From positions 38,937,122-39,001,121 of the forward strand of contig NC_045129.1 in the NCBI RefSeq assembly GCF_007655135.1: a stretch of 64,000 nucleotides of DNA, in the 5' to 3' direction. Position numbers and translations under genes: made by a program. Positions 29,673 to 45,929 of this stretch are shown piece after piece (the stretch's first letter is position 1; each line of letters begins with the position of its first letter). The notes beneath the pieces are model-generated. The model made no database searches, had not been told where the DNA came from, and saw only the letters and a list, made by a program, of their open reading frames with translations. The stretch is from Punica granatum (Eukaryota; Streptophyta; Magnoliopsida; Myrtales; Lythraceae).

Positions 29673-30499
29673 GAAAAATCACAATTTATTAATTTTAAAG
29701 TAAAATAGAATATTTTTCTAATTTTTACATAGGATACTGTTGATTACAAAATGTTTAATATAAAATATCACAATTTATTAATTTTAAAGTAAAATGAATA
29801 TTTTCGAAACTTTTCAGAAGATTTTATCATCTATATAATATAACATGTATTAGAGGATAGCCGCATTACACGCGGAATGCGTACTCCAAAATGAAAAAGT
29901 AAGTATGGGAAAATGAAAAAGTAAGTATGAAGACAATTTGAAAAAAGAAGTTATAGAATATGGAATATGAAAGTTTGAGAGAGGATATAGTAAAATAAAG
30001 AAAGAATGACACATGGAAGGAAAAAGATATGGGAGAACAATATCAAACGAATAATATTATCGTTCAACATTCTATTTTATTTTGAATTTTATGATATTTA
30101 AAGTAACAATAAAACGTTATTTTGGACTTTTCAACTATCCTAAAATGGTAGAGGTTGTTACAAAATCCAAATCTTGGTTAAATAATAGTGTAGAAGTATA
30201 TTGGTAAAATTTAGTTAACAACGAACATATATATCTAACATAATATATCTTATTGATTGTAAATTACAATTTGTATACATAACTATATATTTATTTATTT
30301 ATTTTACCGTTTTAAATTAGCATCGATCAAAGGACTGTCTGCATCACCCAAGTGAACATGCAAATTCATTCATTGGGAATCACAAGAATCAATGTTCACA
30401 TTCCAAGTTTTCTCAACATGAATTTGTGCAAATAAGACAGTAATTAAAATATCTGAACATTCAACCGCAAGACAATATTATAAAACCTGAGATTGAAAT

Positions 30500-33782
<3,283 letters not shown>

Positions 33783-34975
33783 CTCGAATTTTCTTGCTGC
33801 TACTGACGGGACACTGAAAGTGATGATATACACTGCAGTGAAGACCATCGAATTTCTTTCCAGACCAGAAGACCAAACAATTGAATATATTACAATGCAC
33901 ACACATTATGAAAATATAACCTGCATCTATTTAATTAGTGCTCAATGTTCATTGCATGCTGACCAATTGTTTGCTTATCAAAATGCACCAGATTGTTAAG
34001 TTGGCCAAATTGGAAATAGAAATTTATATACCTTTTTTGAAATTTAATGTAAGGAAATTTAGTACAAGTTAATGCCAGATTGATATTTTAGGGATAATTA
34101 CCAAATGAGGCCAAAACATTTTTTGTAATTTAATATAAGAAAATTTCGTATAGGGTAATTACACCTTTATATTTTAGGGATAAGTATTAAATTGAGGTAA
34201 AAACGTTTGATATATTTTCTCATTAAGGCCAAAATTTTTATTTATATACAAACTAGCTGAATACACGAGCGTTGCTCGAGACCATACAAATAAAACTTTA
34301 AATTACTCCAATAAAAAAAGTTATAAATATATATATATATATAAGAATTATAAATTTATTGTAAAATTTGAGATATAAGAAATTATGAGAAGATAGCTAA
34401 ATAAATAAAACAATCTATATGTGTATCTTTTCTAGATCCTAATTCTTCTAACACGTAATAGAGCATTATAACACCTTAAAATCTATTATGCCATAGATAA
34501 ACCAAAAAAATGTAAGCATGTAAGAAAAGAAATTGAATTAAAATATGTGAGTCAAATATATCAATCGAATGAAAATAATAAACTCAGAATCTGATGAATC
34601 CATTTTGAAATGACTAACGTAAGATTGGTGTTGATAATGGATGAGCATGCAACGCATTATACAATATATATAAGTTCGCAAAGACATCCACACGTCTTTA
34701 CAAATGAAGATACAATGGTTTCGGCTTCGATGTAAACACCATCTATATATATAGTTGCCAATATATAATGTAAATTTGTACGTAAGCAACCGACGTATAT
34801 GTTCATATAATGTAAACGGCTACAGATATATACAATTACCAATATAAAAATTACAGACATATTTCATCGTATCATACCGGATATGATATATGTATTTTCT
34901 ATAATGAAAGATTGCGTGTTGTTTTTATAGGACACTTTCATTGTTTTTTTAATTTACTTATCACATATGAGCAGC

Positions 34976-36522
34976 CAGTGTTATCAAAACCGGACCGGAC
35001 CGGGCGGTTCGACCGGTCGGACCGGAAACCGGACCTATGACCGGTCCGGTTAGCTAAAAAACCCAAAATGCATAAAAAAACCGGTGAACCCAAAAAATCG
35101 GCCGGTTTTTGGGTAAACCCATCGAACCCAATCGAACCGGCCGGTTTCATGGGTTCAGCATTTTTTAGAGGAAATCGGGCGAAATTGAAGGAAATTGGGC
35201 GAAATTGAAGGAGATCAGGTGAAAACCTAGTCTTCATCCCTCTTCAGTTCAATCGGATCTTCATGGTCCCTCGCAATGGCTGCCCCTGCAGTCCACACCT
35301 TGACCAAGCCTCCCCCACCATACACGTCTCGATACGTAGCCGTCATCGGCGCCGGAGCAGCAGGCCTCGTTGCGGTTCGAGAGCTCCGTCGAGAGGGTCA
35401 CCGGCTTCGTCTATGAGCGGGAGAGTCGGTCGGAGGTACATGGGTCTACACGCCCAAGTTTAGTCATCGGTGGCTTCATCAGTTCAATCTTTTCTTCGCC
35501 AGTTCGCCTCTCTCACCGTCTGGTCCGTCTTTGTTGAGCTGATCGAGCAGAGGAGGTTCAAGCTTCCTTTTCTCCTTCTTGAACTTAATCCTTTTTTTTT
35601 TGTGGCAAAATGGGTGACGACAAGGTCTGGGTTTGTGTCTCGGGATCTTTACTAGTTCCTAATCACTTGTTACTGGGGCCTGTGATTTTGAGGAATATTG
35701 TGTCGATCGACCCACTATTCCGGTGTTAAACATGTCTTGGGTGGCTGCAGATGTCGAATGGGGATACATACGAGAAAAACCATGACGAAATCGATTTGAG
35801 TTCTTTGGCAACATAAGAGGGAAATATTGGAGAATCCATTCTAACATTTACGGGAACGGGAGCACAAGCGCTGGTAGAGAAGAGAGATACAGCCTCTGGT
35901 TTGACACGGCTGAAGATTTTTCACCAGTACAACATCCTCTGGACTAACTTTCAGATCATGTAAGCTTCTATCTAATTATCAAAAGTGAATTTTTACTTGT
36001 TCCTCTGCTTCCATATGGCTTTAGCTCTTAGTTCCTTTTTTCGTGGAGAGGAGAGCTGATGTTTGTTTACGATAGTTTAGATTCAAATTCTCGGCTTCAG
36101 GGGTGCTTCTTTCTACTGCAAATTGCATATCTTCAACGGAGTCTATTTCAATTGGGATTAGTAATTATTAGAACTGGTATTTGTTTCCCTCGATGATTGT
36201 TGCAATATACCCTTCATTGGTCTTTCGAGCTATTGCTCAGTTGAGTAGAAAAGTTTCGATCTTTACTTTACTCCTCTGAACTGCAGTTGAACAGAAGTGA
36301 TTCATGGATCAATTTTATTATGACCAGTAGAGCAGAGGCCCCTGTTTTTCTTAATTTATATTACTATTTTTTGTGTTTTATGTTATTTTCTTAAAATAAT
36401 AAATATTTATTTATTTTATAACTAAACAAGCGGTCCGACCCATCGAACCCCCGGTTGAACCCGTAAACCCATGAACCCATAGCTCAGCCGGTTCGATATC
36501 CGGTCCGGTTCTGATAACACTG
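34976..36522. mobile_element. hAT-type transposon, non-autonomous, carrying a captured gene fragment
   Basis: The termini are inverted repeats: CAGTGTTATCAAAACCGGAC at the left and, read inversely, CAGTGTTATCAGAACCGGAC at the right. Both sides are flanked by the direct repeat TGAGCAGC (34968-34975 and 36523-36530), an 8-bp target-site duplication as made by hAT transposases. The subterminal regions are packed with CCGG, GGTTCGA and GAACCC words. No transposase frame is visible. The inside holds a flavin-monooxygenase N-terminal fragment (35276-35460) and unrecognised, possibly spliced, sequence at 35690-35960. Confidence 0.88.
35276..35460 (+). pseudogene. Captured N-terminal fragment of a flavin-containing monooxygenase
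   Basis: From the ATG at 35276 one frame reads SRYVAVIGAGAAGLVAVREL and continues to LRREGHRLRL. This is the FAD-binding GxGxxG Rossmann motif at the start of plant FMO GS-OX/YUCCA-like monooxygenases. The frame then breaks. After a small deletion near 35375 another frame reads ESVGGTWVYTPKF, with the first residue following a short gap; this is the conserved FMO segment that comes next. The rest of the gene is absent and the piece lies wholly inside a hAT element, so it is a transposon-captured fragment rather than a gene. Confidence 0.75.
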
Positions 36523-36734
36523 TGAGCAGCCGGATATATGTATTTTCCGACTACTTATAAATAGTTGTCGATATGAAATTATATTATATATACCATTGTG
36601 TTAAAATGTATTCCATTGATAAATAATTTCCTTAATACATAATTGATGATGTGACAAAGCGAGAGATCTCTATTTTTATTTTTATTTTTGATGATGTACA
36701 ACATGAGAATTCGGCTTGTGCTTTGTTCTAATAT

Positions 36735-39470
36735 ATATTAATCGTGGAGCCCGTGCATTGCATGAAATAGTACTCCAATATGAAAAGAAATTATAATTAA
36801 AAATTAAAAAGAAAAATTCCTTTAAGAATCATAAGTGAAACAAAAATAATAAAATAAACAAACAATTTCATGTTTAGTGGTAGACAAACTTATTTTATGA
36901 GAGTTTGTGTATAGAGGTAGTCTTTCGAGAGATGAAACTCACATCACCAATTTTGAGAAAGAATATGAGAAAAAAGCAAAAATTAGAGAACAAATAAAAA
37001 CATGAAAAATTACGATAAAAATGAGAGAAAAAAATAAAAGTATAAATTTAATCAACTCACTTGTATACATTTTAAGAGCTCATTTCTAGTTGTAGACGTA
37101 TTGTTTGAGAGCGAATTGGCTCATGTGTATGTGTATGATGATTCATGTTTATAACTATCATATAGAATATATATAAAATATAATCAGATTTATTTTCCTT
37201 TTGTGGTGAGCAAATTTGATTTATTTTTTGAAAAGAAAATATAATTCATATATATCTATATCCATAAAATATTATCTAATCAAATTTTTAAAAATGGATA
37301 TCTATAAAAACATATAATTTATATATAACTTTTATTCATATATATATTGAAGGTTGTCCACGTAACCAAATATTAATATATTTATATTATGTATAAATAT
37401 ATATACTAATATATACTAATATATACTTATTTTCATGTTAATATTGATGGGATGAAATATCAATTTTTACTTTAAAAATTCAAGATTATTAAATAATATC
37501 TACACATATAATAAAATCTCCTCATTTATTTCAAATACACTATGCTATATAAGTTATAAAAATCAAAGAAATCAAGAAATCAGATTTTATGATAAGATAT
37601 CTTTAAAATATATATATATTAAAAATAATTCCTAAAATAAAAATAAAAAAATAAAAAAACTAGAAAATTCCTTTTAGAAAATATATTGTACTTATTTTGA
37701 TGTTAATATTGATGTGATGAAATATTAATTTTCTATTTAAAAAATTTGAGATTATCAAATAATATCATATAAATATAATAAAATCTTCTCATTTATTTCA
37801 AATATACATTATTTATATATATATTAACAAATAAAAGAAACCAAGAAATCGGATTTTATGATTAGATATATTTAAAAAATAATTTTTGTTAAATAATTCT
37901 GAAAATAAAAATAAATAAATAAAAACCTAGAATATTCATTTCAAAATATATATACTAATATGTGCTTATTAAATTCCATTCAGAAACCGAGTATTTTGAG
38001 GATATCTATTAATATATTTATATTATGTATGAATATATATTTATTTTTTATGTCAATATTTATGTGATGAAATATTAATTTTTATTTTAAAAATTCAAGA
38101 TTATTAAATGATATCTATACATATAATAAAATCTTCTTATTTATTTAAAATACATTGTGTTATATAAATTAAAAAAATTAAAGAAATCAATAAATTGATT
38201 TTTATGATGAGATATCTTTAAAAAATATTTTTTATTAAAAATAAATCTGAAAATAAAAATAATAAAAATCTAGAAAATTCCATTCAGAAAATTTATATTA
38301 CTTTCAATTGGAGAGCATCATAGTATCTAAAAATGAAATGTTATAATCGAAAATAATTTCAGAAGATTTTGTTGCTACTTATATAATAAAAGATAAATTA
38401 AAATTTTAAAAACTCATAAAAGTGAGAAAATTACATTCAGAAACGGAGTGCGCTAAGGCCATCGAGCCTACCTCGTACCTTGTTTTCAATATTTATGTGA
38501 TGAAATATTAATTTTTACTTTAAAAATTCAAGATTATTATACATGTAATAAAATGTTCTTATTTTTTTAAAATTCATTATGTTATATAAATTATAAAAAT
38601 TAAAGAAATAAAAAAATCGAATTTTATGATGAGATATCTTTAAAAAATCTTTTTTTATTTAAAGTAATTCCGAAAATAAAAATATAAAAACCTAGAAAAT
38701 TCCATTCAGAAAATTCATATTGCCTTCATTTTGAGATCACCATAGTATCTAAAAGAATTTATTATATTTTGGTTCTTTTAAATTGAATATTATAATTGAA
38801 ATAATTTCAAAAATTTTGTTGCTAGTTTTATAATAAAAGATAATTTTAAATTTTAAAAAATCATAAAATTAAAGAAATCAAAAAATCAAATTTTATGATG
38901 AGAGATCATAAAAAATATTTTTTATTTAAAATAATTCCGTAAATAAAAATAAAAACCTAGAAAATTCCTTTCAGACAATTCATATTACCTTTAATTGGAA
39001 ATGACTATAGTATCCAAAAGATTTTATGATATTTTGGTTTTATTAAAATTGACTATTATAATTGAAAATAATTTCAAAATTTTTGTTGCTAGTTTTTAAT
39101 AAAAGATAATTTAAAATTTTAAAAAATCATAAATTAAAGAAATCAAGAAATCAGATTTTATGATGAGATATCATAAAAAATATTTTTTATTAAACATAAT
39201 TCCATAAATAAAAAATAAAAACCTAGAAAATTCCTTTCAGAAAATTCATATTGCCTTCAATTGGAGATCACCATAGCATCCAATAGATTTCATGATATTT
39301 TGGTCTTTTTTAAATAGAATATTATAACCCAAAATTAATTGGAAGATTTTTTCTAATTTTATAATAAAAGATAATTTAAAATTTTAAAAACTCAACAAAC
39401 CGAGAAAATTTCATTCAGAAATAGAGTATTCTGAGGCCATCTGGTTGGTTCTACCTCGTATCTTGCTTTC

Positions 39471-39512
<42 letters not shown>

Positions 39513-39515
39513 TAG
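36735..39515. repeat. AT-rich repeat block with degenerate tandem array (period about 265 bp and longer)
   Basis: The phrase (A)ACCTAGAAAATTCC(A/T)TTCAG recurs near 37665, 37930, 38275, 38695, 38955 and 39225. It is followed by ATTCATATTGCCTTCAATTG-type sequence and TTTTATGATGAGATATC. The last three intervals are about 265 bases; earlier ones are longer. The block is flanked by a GCCCGTGCATTGCATG motif (36747) and, at the right, by TACA and AT microsatellites (39475-39512). No genes. Confidence 0.6.
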
Positions 39516-40738
39516 GTGAGAGAACCTATGCATTGCGTGGGAATTCAAGTGAGAAAAACAAATTTTAAGGGTTCGGGGGAGCAACGGAGTAAGAGACTGA
39601 AAGGGCGCTGTGTCTGCTGCTGGTGGCCGCCGCCACCACCTTGTGGGGTGGCCGGCGACCAGCACACCGGTCAAATTTGTCATAGTAATGGGAGAAACCG
39701 GTCCCAGTTCTTGCTATCACCCAGTCAAATTAATTACTTCAACCGTCAGTTAACAATAACAACCTAATTGGCACTTAACCGTGTTTTTGGAGAGCTCGGA
39801 GTAACAAAACATGAGGCAGCAACCGAAAAAGGGTGGGCTTAATTAATCTTCGGTACAGAAAGTTCAAAAGCGGAAGAAGAAAGAAAACAAACATTAACGG
39901 AAGCAAAGAAATGGGAGAAATCCTTTACCATTTCATGTTCTCGGACTTCTTTTTCAATCCGTATGTGTTAAGTGCTCTTGAACTTCATTCGAAACAGGCG
40001 CAGTATTTCAAGCTATATATATATTCCACGTAGTGCCCACACTCAAACAGCCCCCACCCCCAAATTGAGATCCCACAGGTTCGACCTCTGGATCTCGACT
40101 TGGGGGCTGTAGCCAGCAGCCGCTACCCCTAATCAGAGATTGCCGGTGGCCTCGGAGGTCACCAGCAACCCTGGATGAGGGTAGTGGCAGCCCCATCCCC
40201 TCAATATCTTTCTCCGCTGCTTTTGGCATCGTGAGATACGCTGTTTCCGGAAGGGATGTTGCCAAATCCATTTCGGGGTAAGAACCGTATGCAGATTCTT
40301 GGAAAAAAAAAACGAAGATGAAAACTGGCATTTCAAACATGTTCTTTCAGACAATTCTGTTTATAGATTGATGGAAATCTGTCTACTGAGTCTATGTCTT
40401 AGAGTGCAAATTTGATCAGTCTGAAATTTAAGCTCTTGCACCTCCTAAGTAGTTCAAGAATAGACGGAACCAGTTGGCATGCTGGTTTTCTCAGATCATT
40501 GCCCGTGCAAAGTGGGTAAAAAAAATATACTGACCTAAAGTTCTCTCTCTTGAATTTTATGGGCAAGTGATCGAAACTTTAAAGAAGTCCATAACCCATA
40601 TGAATATGGAGGTTTGATTACTCCTGAAGCAGCATGTCCAGTTTGTAAAAGGATTTCCCTGAAGCTTTAAATGGAGTTCACTGAGGTTTCAGAATACAAA
40701 GAAATTTATTAAGAAGCTCAATTGTTCTGAGTCTTTTG
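39516..40738. other. Intergenic DNA with GC-rich patches
   Basis: GC-rich islands at 39590-39680 and 40040-40200 (GGTGGCCGGCGACC-type words) resemble the core of the Mutator-like element at 48480-49292 and may be remnants of that family. The open frames crossing them have no recognisable domain. The right end is the 3' flank of the intact subtilase gene. Confidence 0.4.
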
Positions 40739-43700
40739 TTAATTATACACAATAATTGGACTCCTCACACTGTGCACGCCGTCAGACCAAAGAACCTCTT
40801 CAGACAACTGTGTCCCGGATTTCAACCCACTCCCCGAAATAATGACCATGAAAGACTTCTTCTCGGAGATGGACTTAAAGGAAATGACCTCAGGAACCAC
40901 AGTGATGTTGACGTTAGAGGCGCTAACAGCTTTGGCCTTATAGGTCGAGGTTGGAGGCCCGACATTTGTGACGGTCCTGTTGAGGGCCAACTTGAAGGGC
41001 TTCGAGACAGGCGCTTTAAAAATTAGAGAAGGGTAGTTGAGTTCTGCCTCTGTGATGTTCTTGGCTCCCTTTGGGCAAGTGCTGTTGCTATCTATGCTTC
41101 TTACATCGAAGCCCAAGCTACACAGTAAGTTCACATAGTCATCCTTGGTGATTTCATAAACTAGGCCCGGATTTGCAGCCTTCAAGGGATTGATTTGTCC
41201 TGAACCGTAAGAAAATTCAAATCCCGAAGGACCTCCTTTTGTAGTAGTATCACGTATCTTTGAAGCTACACGAGTGAGAAAGGGGTGTCAGACATTTGTG
41301 CTTCAGGACAGTGTTATCGTTACAGAGAAGATTGCGGGAAATTACCTGTTGTCATCAGAGCTGACTTAACAGCAGAGGAAGACCAGTCAGGATGAAATGT
41401 TTTCACATATGCTGCTGCACCGGCCACATGGGGACACGACATTGAGGTCCCAGAAAGAACGTTGAATCTCACACTCCTGTCATCCCCACCTCCTTTCGTC
41501 GGTGGCACGTCTGGAGGATATGCAGCCAAAATATCTATGCCAGGGGCACTTACATCTGGCTGCAAGATATACTCAAGGCATAAAATACATATGACAGCCA
41601 CTAAGTTATGAAACTTAGAATTGCTCAGAAAATTATGCATACCTTCATTATATCAGGAGTCATCACGCTCGGTCCACGTGAAGAGAAGGAAGCGGTCACA
41701 GGGGAAGCAGGATCTGGAACAGTTTCGCCCTTCAATATCCGTCCTTGAGGATTTCTACGGAGCACCATTCAGAGATAATTCAAACGGTGTATGAGAAAGA
41801 ATGCTTTAAAGGATGTGAGAACGTTCATGAAATCAACCACCTTGTGGAACTGTGATACGACACGAGTTTCTCAAACGAGGAGTCGTCAAGAGCCACAGCG
41901 GGAAGTGGGAAAGGCGAAGCGACATCGGGTCTCATGGTCATCAAGATGATCCCGCTAGCATTGTAAGTTGCAGCTTCGGGAGCTCCTTTGGAGCCTTCGC
42001 AGATCACGATTTTGCCAGTAACTTTCTGCCTATCTAAACAGCCTTCCGTGCAGGTTCTACAATAACAGTGCGGAATGACAACAACTTCTCCGAACTCTAA
42101 AACTTTCTTTGCAGCAGAGGTTATGCAGAAACAATTTTTTAAGAACGCATTTTGGCAACATGACCTACCTAGCTGAGGCTTCATCGCAAGAGCTTGAAAC
42201 CTGCTCCCCAAACACAAGAGCAGAATTGGTCGGACTGGATGGGAATGAATTCACTGCAATGCCCTGTTGCAAGAATAAGCGGTATCTGAATATCAGAGAG
42301 AGCAAACCCAGAATTTCAATCGGTCGGAGGCAAAAATGAAAATATATCTTAGGGGTGGTTGTCCCCCTCAGTTGATCCAGTATCACGATATGTGGTCGAG
42401 CAAGAAAAAAAAAAGGGGGACCAAAATGTTTAGTGAAGACATACTAGGACAGGATGTTTAGTGAAGACATACTGGGAAAGAATTTGACGTAGTAATACAA
42501 TTTCATGAAAAAGGAAACAGAGTGAAGAGTAGGGTTTACATACAGTTAAAACCGTTCCATCCCCGAGGACAAGCTTGGTGATGAACTTCCGATCTATCGA
42601 GTTAGCTGCCACAGTGAGGACCCAAGGGGCAACGCTAGTCACTGTTTGCGGCATAGGCCCACTATTTCCCGCAGAATGAGTCACCAGGATACCCTTTTTC
42701 ATTGCATGGAAGGATCCTATCGAGATGGGGTCTTGGTCAATAGGAGAAGGAGTATCCCCACCCAGAGAGACTGTGATGATGTCCACGCCATCTGCGATCG
42801 CATCATCGAATGCCGCTAAAATGCCATATCCGTCACAGCCACCCGTTGAATCGCATACCTTGTAGACAGCGATCCTGGAGGATGGGACGGCTCCCCGTGC
42901 TGTTCCATTAGCTAGTCCAAAGAAGCTGGCCCCTTCCACCGGACTGCCAGCAGCCGTTGAGGCAGTGTGGGTACCATGGCCTGAATCGTCGACCGCGGTT
43001 AAGTCTACATAATACCTTGCTCCAATGAGCTTGCTGGGTTGGAAAGTTAGGAATCAGGACAGACATGTATATCTAAGATTATCTACAAAAAAAACAAGAA
43101 CAATAACATTCTATTGTGGTGTGAAATCCGGGGGTATAATTACTTATTGCAAGTGAAGTTACTGCCACCATTGCAGGAGCCCTTCCATTTTCTAGGAACG
43201 GGGCTGAAGCCTTTGTCACTGAAGGATTCAGAATCAGGATAGGCGCCAGAGTCAATAACCCCGATAATAATGTTGCCCTCCACAGTGGGATTCCGTTTTA
43301 CGGTACTGCGTAATCCGATGTAGTCCCAAGATTTAGTGGTCTGGACATGGTAAGTTTGGCTAGGAAACACCGAGAATACTTCATCCTTGCCTGACATCCA
43401 TCACAGAATTAGTAGAAACCGATCTGAATACGTAAATGTAGTATTATAGTGAATTTATGTGAAATTATATCGTATAGAACACTCACTGGCTAGCTTCTGT
43501 GCCTCCTGCTCCGTAAGCCTAGCAGCAAAACCATTGAAACTCCTCTTGTAGCTTCTGACGATTGAGGTGGAAGCAGAGCTGTGAGGCAGAGAAAGAGGTT
43601 ATTTCAAGTTTATGAAACTCGATCCCACGAAAAAAGGCCCTGCCAGGGAAAATAGTTCCCCGCTGGAAAATAATGATATCTACCTCTCGTCCCCGAATAT

Positions 43701-44010
43701 GTCCTGCAATAAACTGAGGTGATGAGCAGTCGGGGAATAGATTCCCGATGTTTCAGTCGGAACGGAACCCATGTACACAATATAGACCTGTCAAGATTGA
43801 CGAAACTCAGTTACTCCCACAAAACCGAAGATAAATATGAAGTTGCTGTATTGAACACGGAATTGATATCCTGTTCTCATCATAACACTGAAGGGTAGGT
43901 CCAATACTTACCTTCCTCTTATCATCCTGGGCGCTGCATAATATGCTGTTAATCAACATAAACATGAAGGCAAGACTGCAGGAAATGCGAAAGAATCCAT
44001 CCCTGGCCAT
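40739..44010 (-). CDS. Subtilisin-like serine protease, SBT4/cucumisin-like, intact
   Basis: Ten exons, given in transcript order on the minus strand: 43912-44010, 43684-43787, 43487-43578, 43144-43390, 42544-43033, 42169-42263, 41841-42056, 41643-41754, 41346-41559 and 40739-41265. They sum to 2196 bases, 731 residues, with no internal stop. Domains: signal peptide (1-27), I9 prodomain inhibitor (about 30-100), and S8 catalytic domain with Asp145 (GVIDSG), His200 (SGHGTHTAS), Asn304 (SAGNSG) and Ser524 ([11 protein letters not shown]). A PA domain is inserted at about 345-460 and an Fn3-like domain ends the protein (about 600-731). The family is secreted, cleaves off its own prodomain and acts in the cell wall; substrates are unknown here. 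Length and exon plan fit SBT4 enzymes. It is the only intact copy among at least six relatives in this window. Confidence 0.93.
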
Positions 44011-44054
44011 CTTGTGAATTTTCGTACTTCTATGATGAGAAATGAAGAATGATG

Positions 44055-44061
44055 ATTTATA
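44055..44061 (-). promoter_or_regulatory. Likely TATA box of the intact subtilase gene
   Basis: TATAAAT on the minus strand about 45-50 bases before the start codon, within GTATAAATCATCATT. A matching block, GCATAAATCATCACTT, lies upstream of the exon-1 remnant at 45130-45245, and GTATATCATCACTT lies upstream of the pseudogene exon 1 at 33782, so the block is shared among paralogues. Confidence 0.5.
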
Positions 44062-44649
44062 CTCAGGTGGAGACCATTCAATTAATACATCACGATTCCC
44101 ACAATCTGGAAACAAATTAAAATAAGTATCTTTTTAATTACAGCTTAATATTCATTGCATGTGGTACAAATCATTAACTTGGCAGAATTGGAAATAAAAC
44201 ATTTATTAACATTTTCGGAAACTTAATATAGGGTAATCCCACATTGATTGATATTCCATTTACTAAAAGTCTTTTCAGGCCAAATATGTTCATTATCTGC
44301 CCGGAATTTGGTGCAGGTTCACTGAAGCGGTGACCATACTTGGATTTTCTGGAAACCTTTGATATCGGGAGATATTATGTTCCCAGGAGGATTTTCCGGA
44401 ATTTATTTGGGGTGCAGAACCATTTGCTAACTCTGGAAAAACGAAAAGTGGTTGCCAAACATGTCATTTGATGTGTATCTGTCTACTGAGATTAATCAAG
44501 TTCTTCAAGTGCAAATTGACAAGTCTTAAATCTATGTGCAAGAATCTATTGAACAGTTGGTGCGCTGGCTTCTTTGATGTGGATCTCAGATCACTGCCTG
44601 CGAAGTCTGGAAAAAAAGTAAACTATCTGATGTTTCATCAGATATGGAG

Positions 44650-45245
44650 GCTTGTTGCAAGCGAAGTTGGTGCCACCCTTGCAGGATTTCTAGGAGGGGG
44701 GCTGTAGACTTTGTCAATTAACTGTCTTCAACCGTAGGGTTGTACAAAACTTAAATAGGTCTTTTGCACGAAAAACATAAACTTTTCTAAAATTGCAAAA
44801 ACGCCCTAAATAATATAAAATTGTCTGTTTGAGACCTTAAACGATGGAATTTGCCTTAAATATCGAAAAATCACAGCAAAACTGTGAGTTTTGCTCCGGA
44901 GGCCGTTTCCCTCGAGACAGGGTCGTCAGAACCTATTTTTCTCAAGGTACTAACTCGCCACGTCTTCTGCCGCATCACCGACTCAACTTGCTACCCCAAG
45001 GAAATAGCAGACAATAAACATGAAATTAGTTATAGCATATCTTTTGTAAAGGACATGGAATAATCAAATCTTGCGCTCATCCTCGTATCATGAACACAAA
45101 AGGGTCGGTCCACGGTTTGCCTTCTTGTGTTCATCCTGGGAAAGGCATATTACATTGTTTGATCAACAGGAACACGACAAAGAGAATGCAAGAAAGCCAG
45201 AAAAATCCATCCTCGGTGGCCCTTCTTGTGAATTTTCGTTCTGCT
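44650..45245 (-). pseudogene. Subtilase exon remnants (exon 1 and part of exon 4)
   Basis: At about 45130-45245 (minus) the signal-peptide exon is recognisable: GFFWLSCILFVVFLLI, followed by a frameshifted remnant of the exon end. At about 44650-44735 (minus) lies a piece of exon 4 that in other copies reads [15 protein letters not shown]; here it is frameshifted. The sequence between them is unrelated. These are scraps of another cluster member. Confidence 0.6.
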
Positions 45246-45559
45246 ACTGGTGAGACACTCAGCAAGTGATGATTTATGCTTCATATCCCCACCTTTAAAT
45301 ATGTAACACATGCTGAAAGATTTCTAAAGAGGCAAGAAAAATCATGCTAATAATTTTACCTTATAAATGCATCCAAGCTGATTTAGATGAACATGTCTAT
45401 GCGGCTTTACCAGATATACCTATTTTTATCCAGAAAATATAAAATAAAACTGAAAAGCTATGTTAGAAAGCAATTTCAATTAACCACAAGAAAATGATCT
45501 TTCTTCGGTCATAAGGGAGGCCCATGAACCTAATACAAAGATAGAAAATAAAGCGAAAT

Positions 45560-45660
45560 AGATAGATATAAGTCCCACTGATGAGGATCAGACGCGTGAC
45601 CTCTTAGTTCTAGGTTGGCGCTTTGTGCCATTGCACTAATAGCCTTTCCTCTCAAGAATT
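45560..45660 (-). mobile_element. SINE-like tRNA-related sequence
   Basis: Read on the minus strand, TTAGTGCAATGGCACAAAGC (box A-like) is followed about 30 bases later by GAGGTCACGCGTCTGATCCT (box B-like), then CATCAGTGGGACTTATATC and a simple tail. This is the arrangement of tRNA-derived plant SINEs. It does not fold as a functional tRNA by eye. Confidence 0.4.
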
Positions 45661-45929
45661 TGACCTTTATTAATGCATCTTAACTGATTATGTTCATTCA
45701 TAATTTACAAAATCCTCCTATTTCAAAATCTTCCTATATCCACCCAATAATCAATCTAAAAATCCTCATAATTCAAAAAATTCCCACTCACAATTGCATG
45801 ATTTGTAATTTATACAATATCCAAAGATTTTCGCTAGATGTGAGCAAAATTTTGAATTAGGAGGATCTTAGGCACACCACTTAGGAGGATTTAACATTTT
45901 TGTATATTATCATGTTACGTCTATGCCTG

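Noticed and set aside
40008..40340. Minus-strand frame of 110 codons rich in Gly and Pro
   Set aside because: Overlaps GC-rich repeat-like DNA, has no family resemblance, and the GC patches match transposon-core sequence elsewhere.
45560..45660. Possible tRNA gene on the minus strand
   Set aside because: Box-like elements are present, but I could not build an acceptor stem or a proper anticodon arm, so it is listed only as SINE-like.
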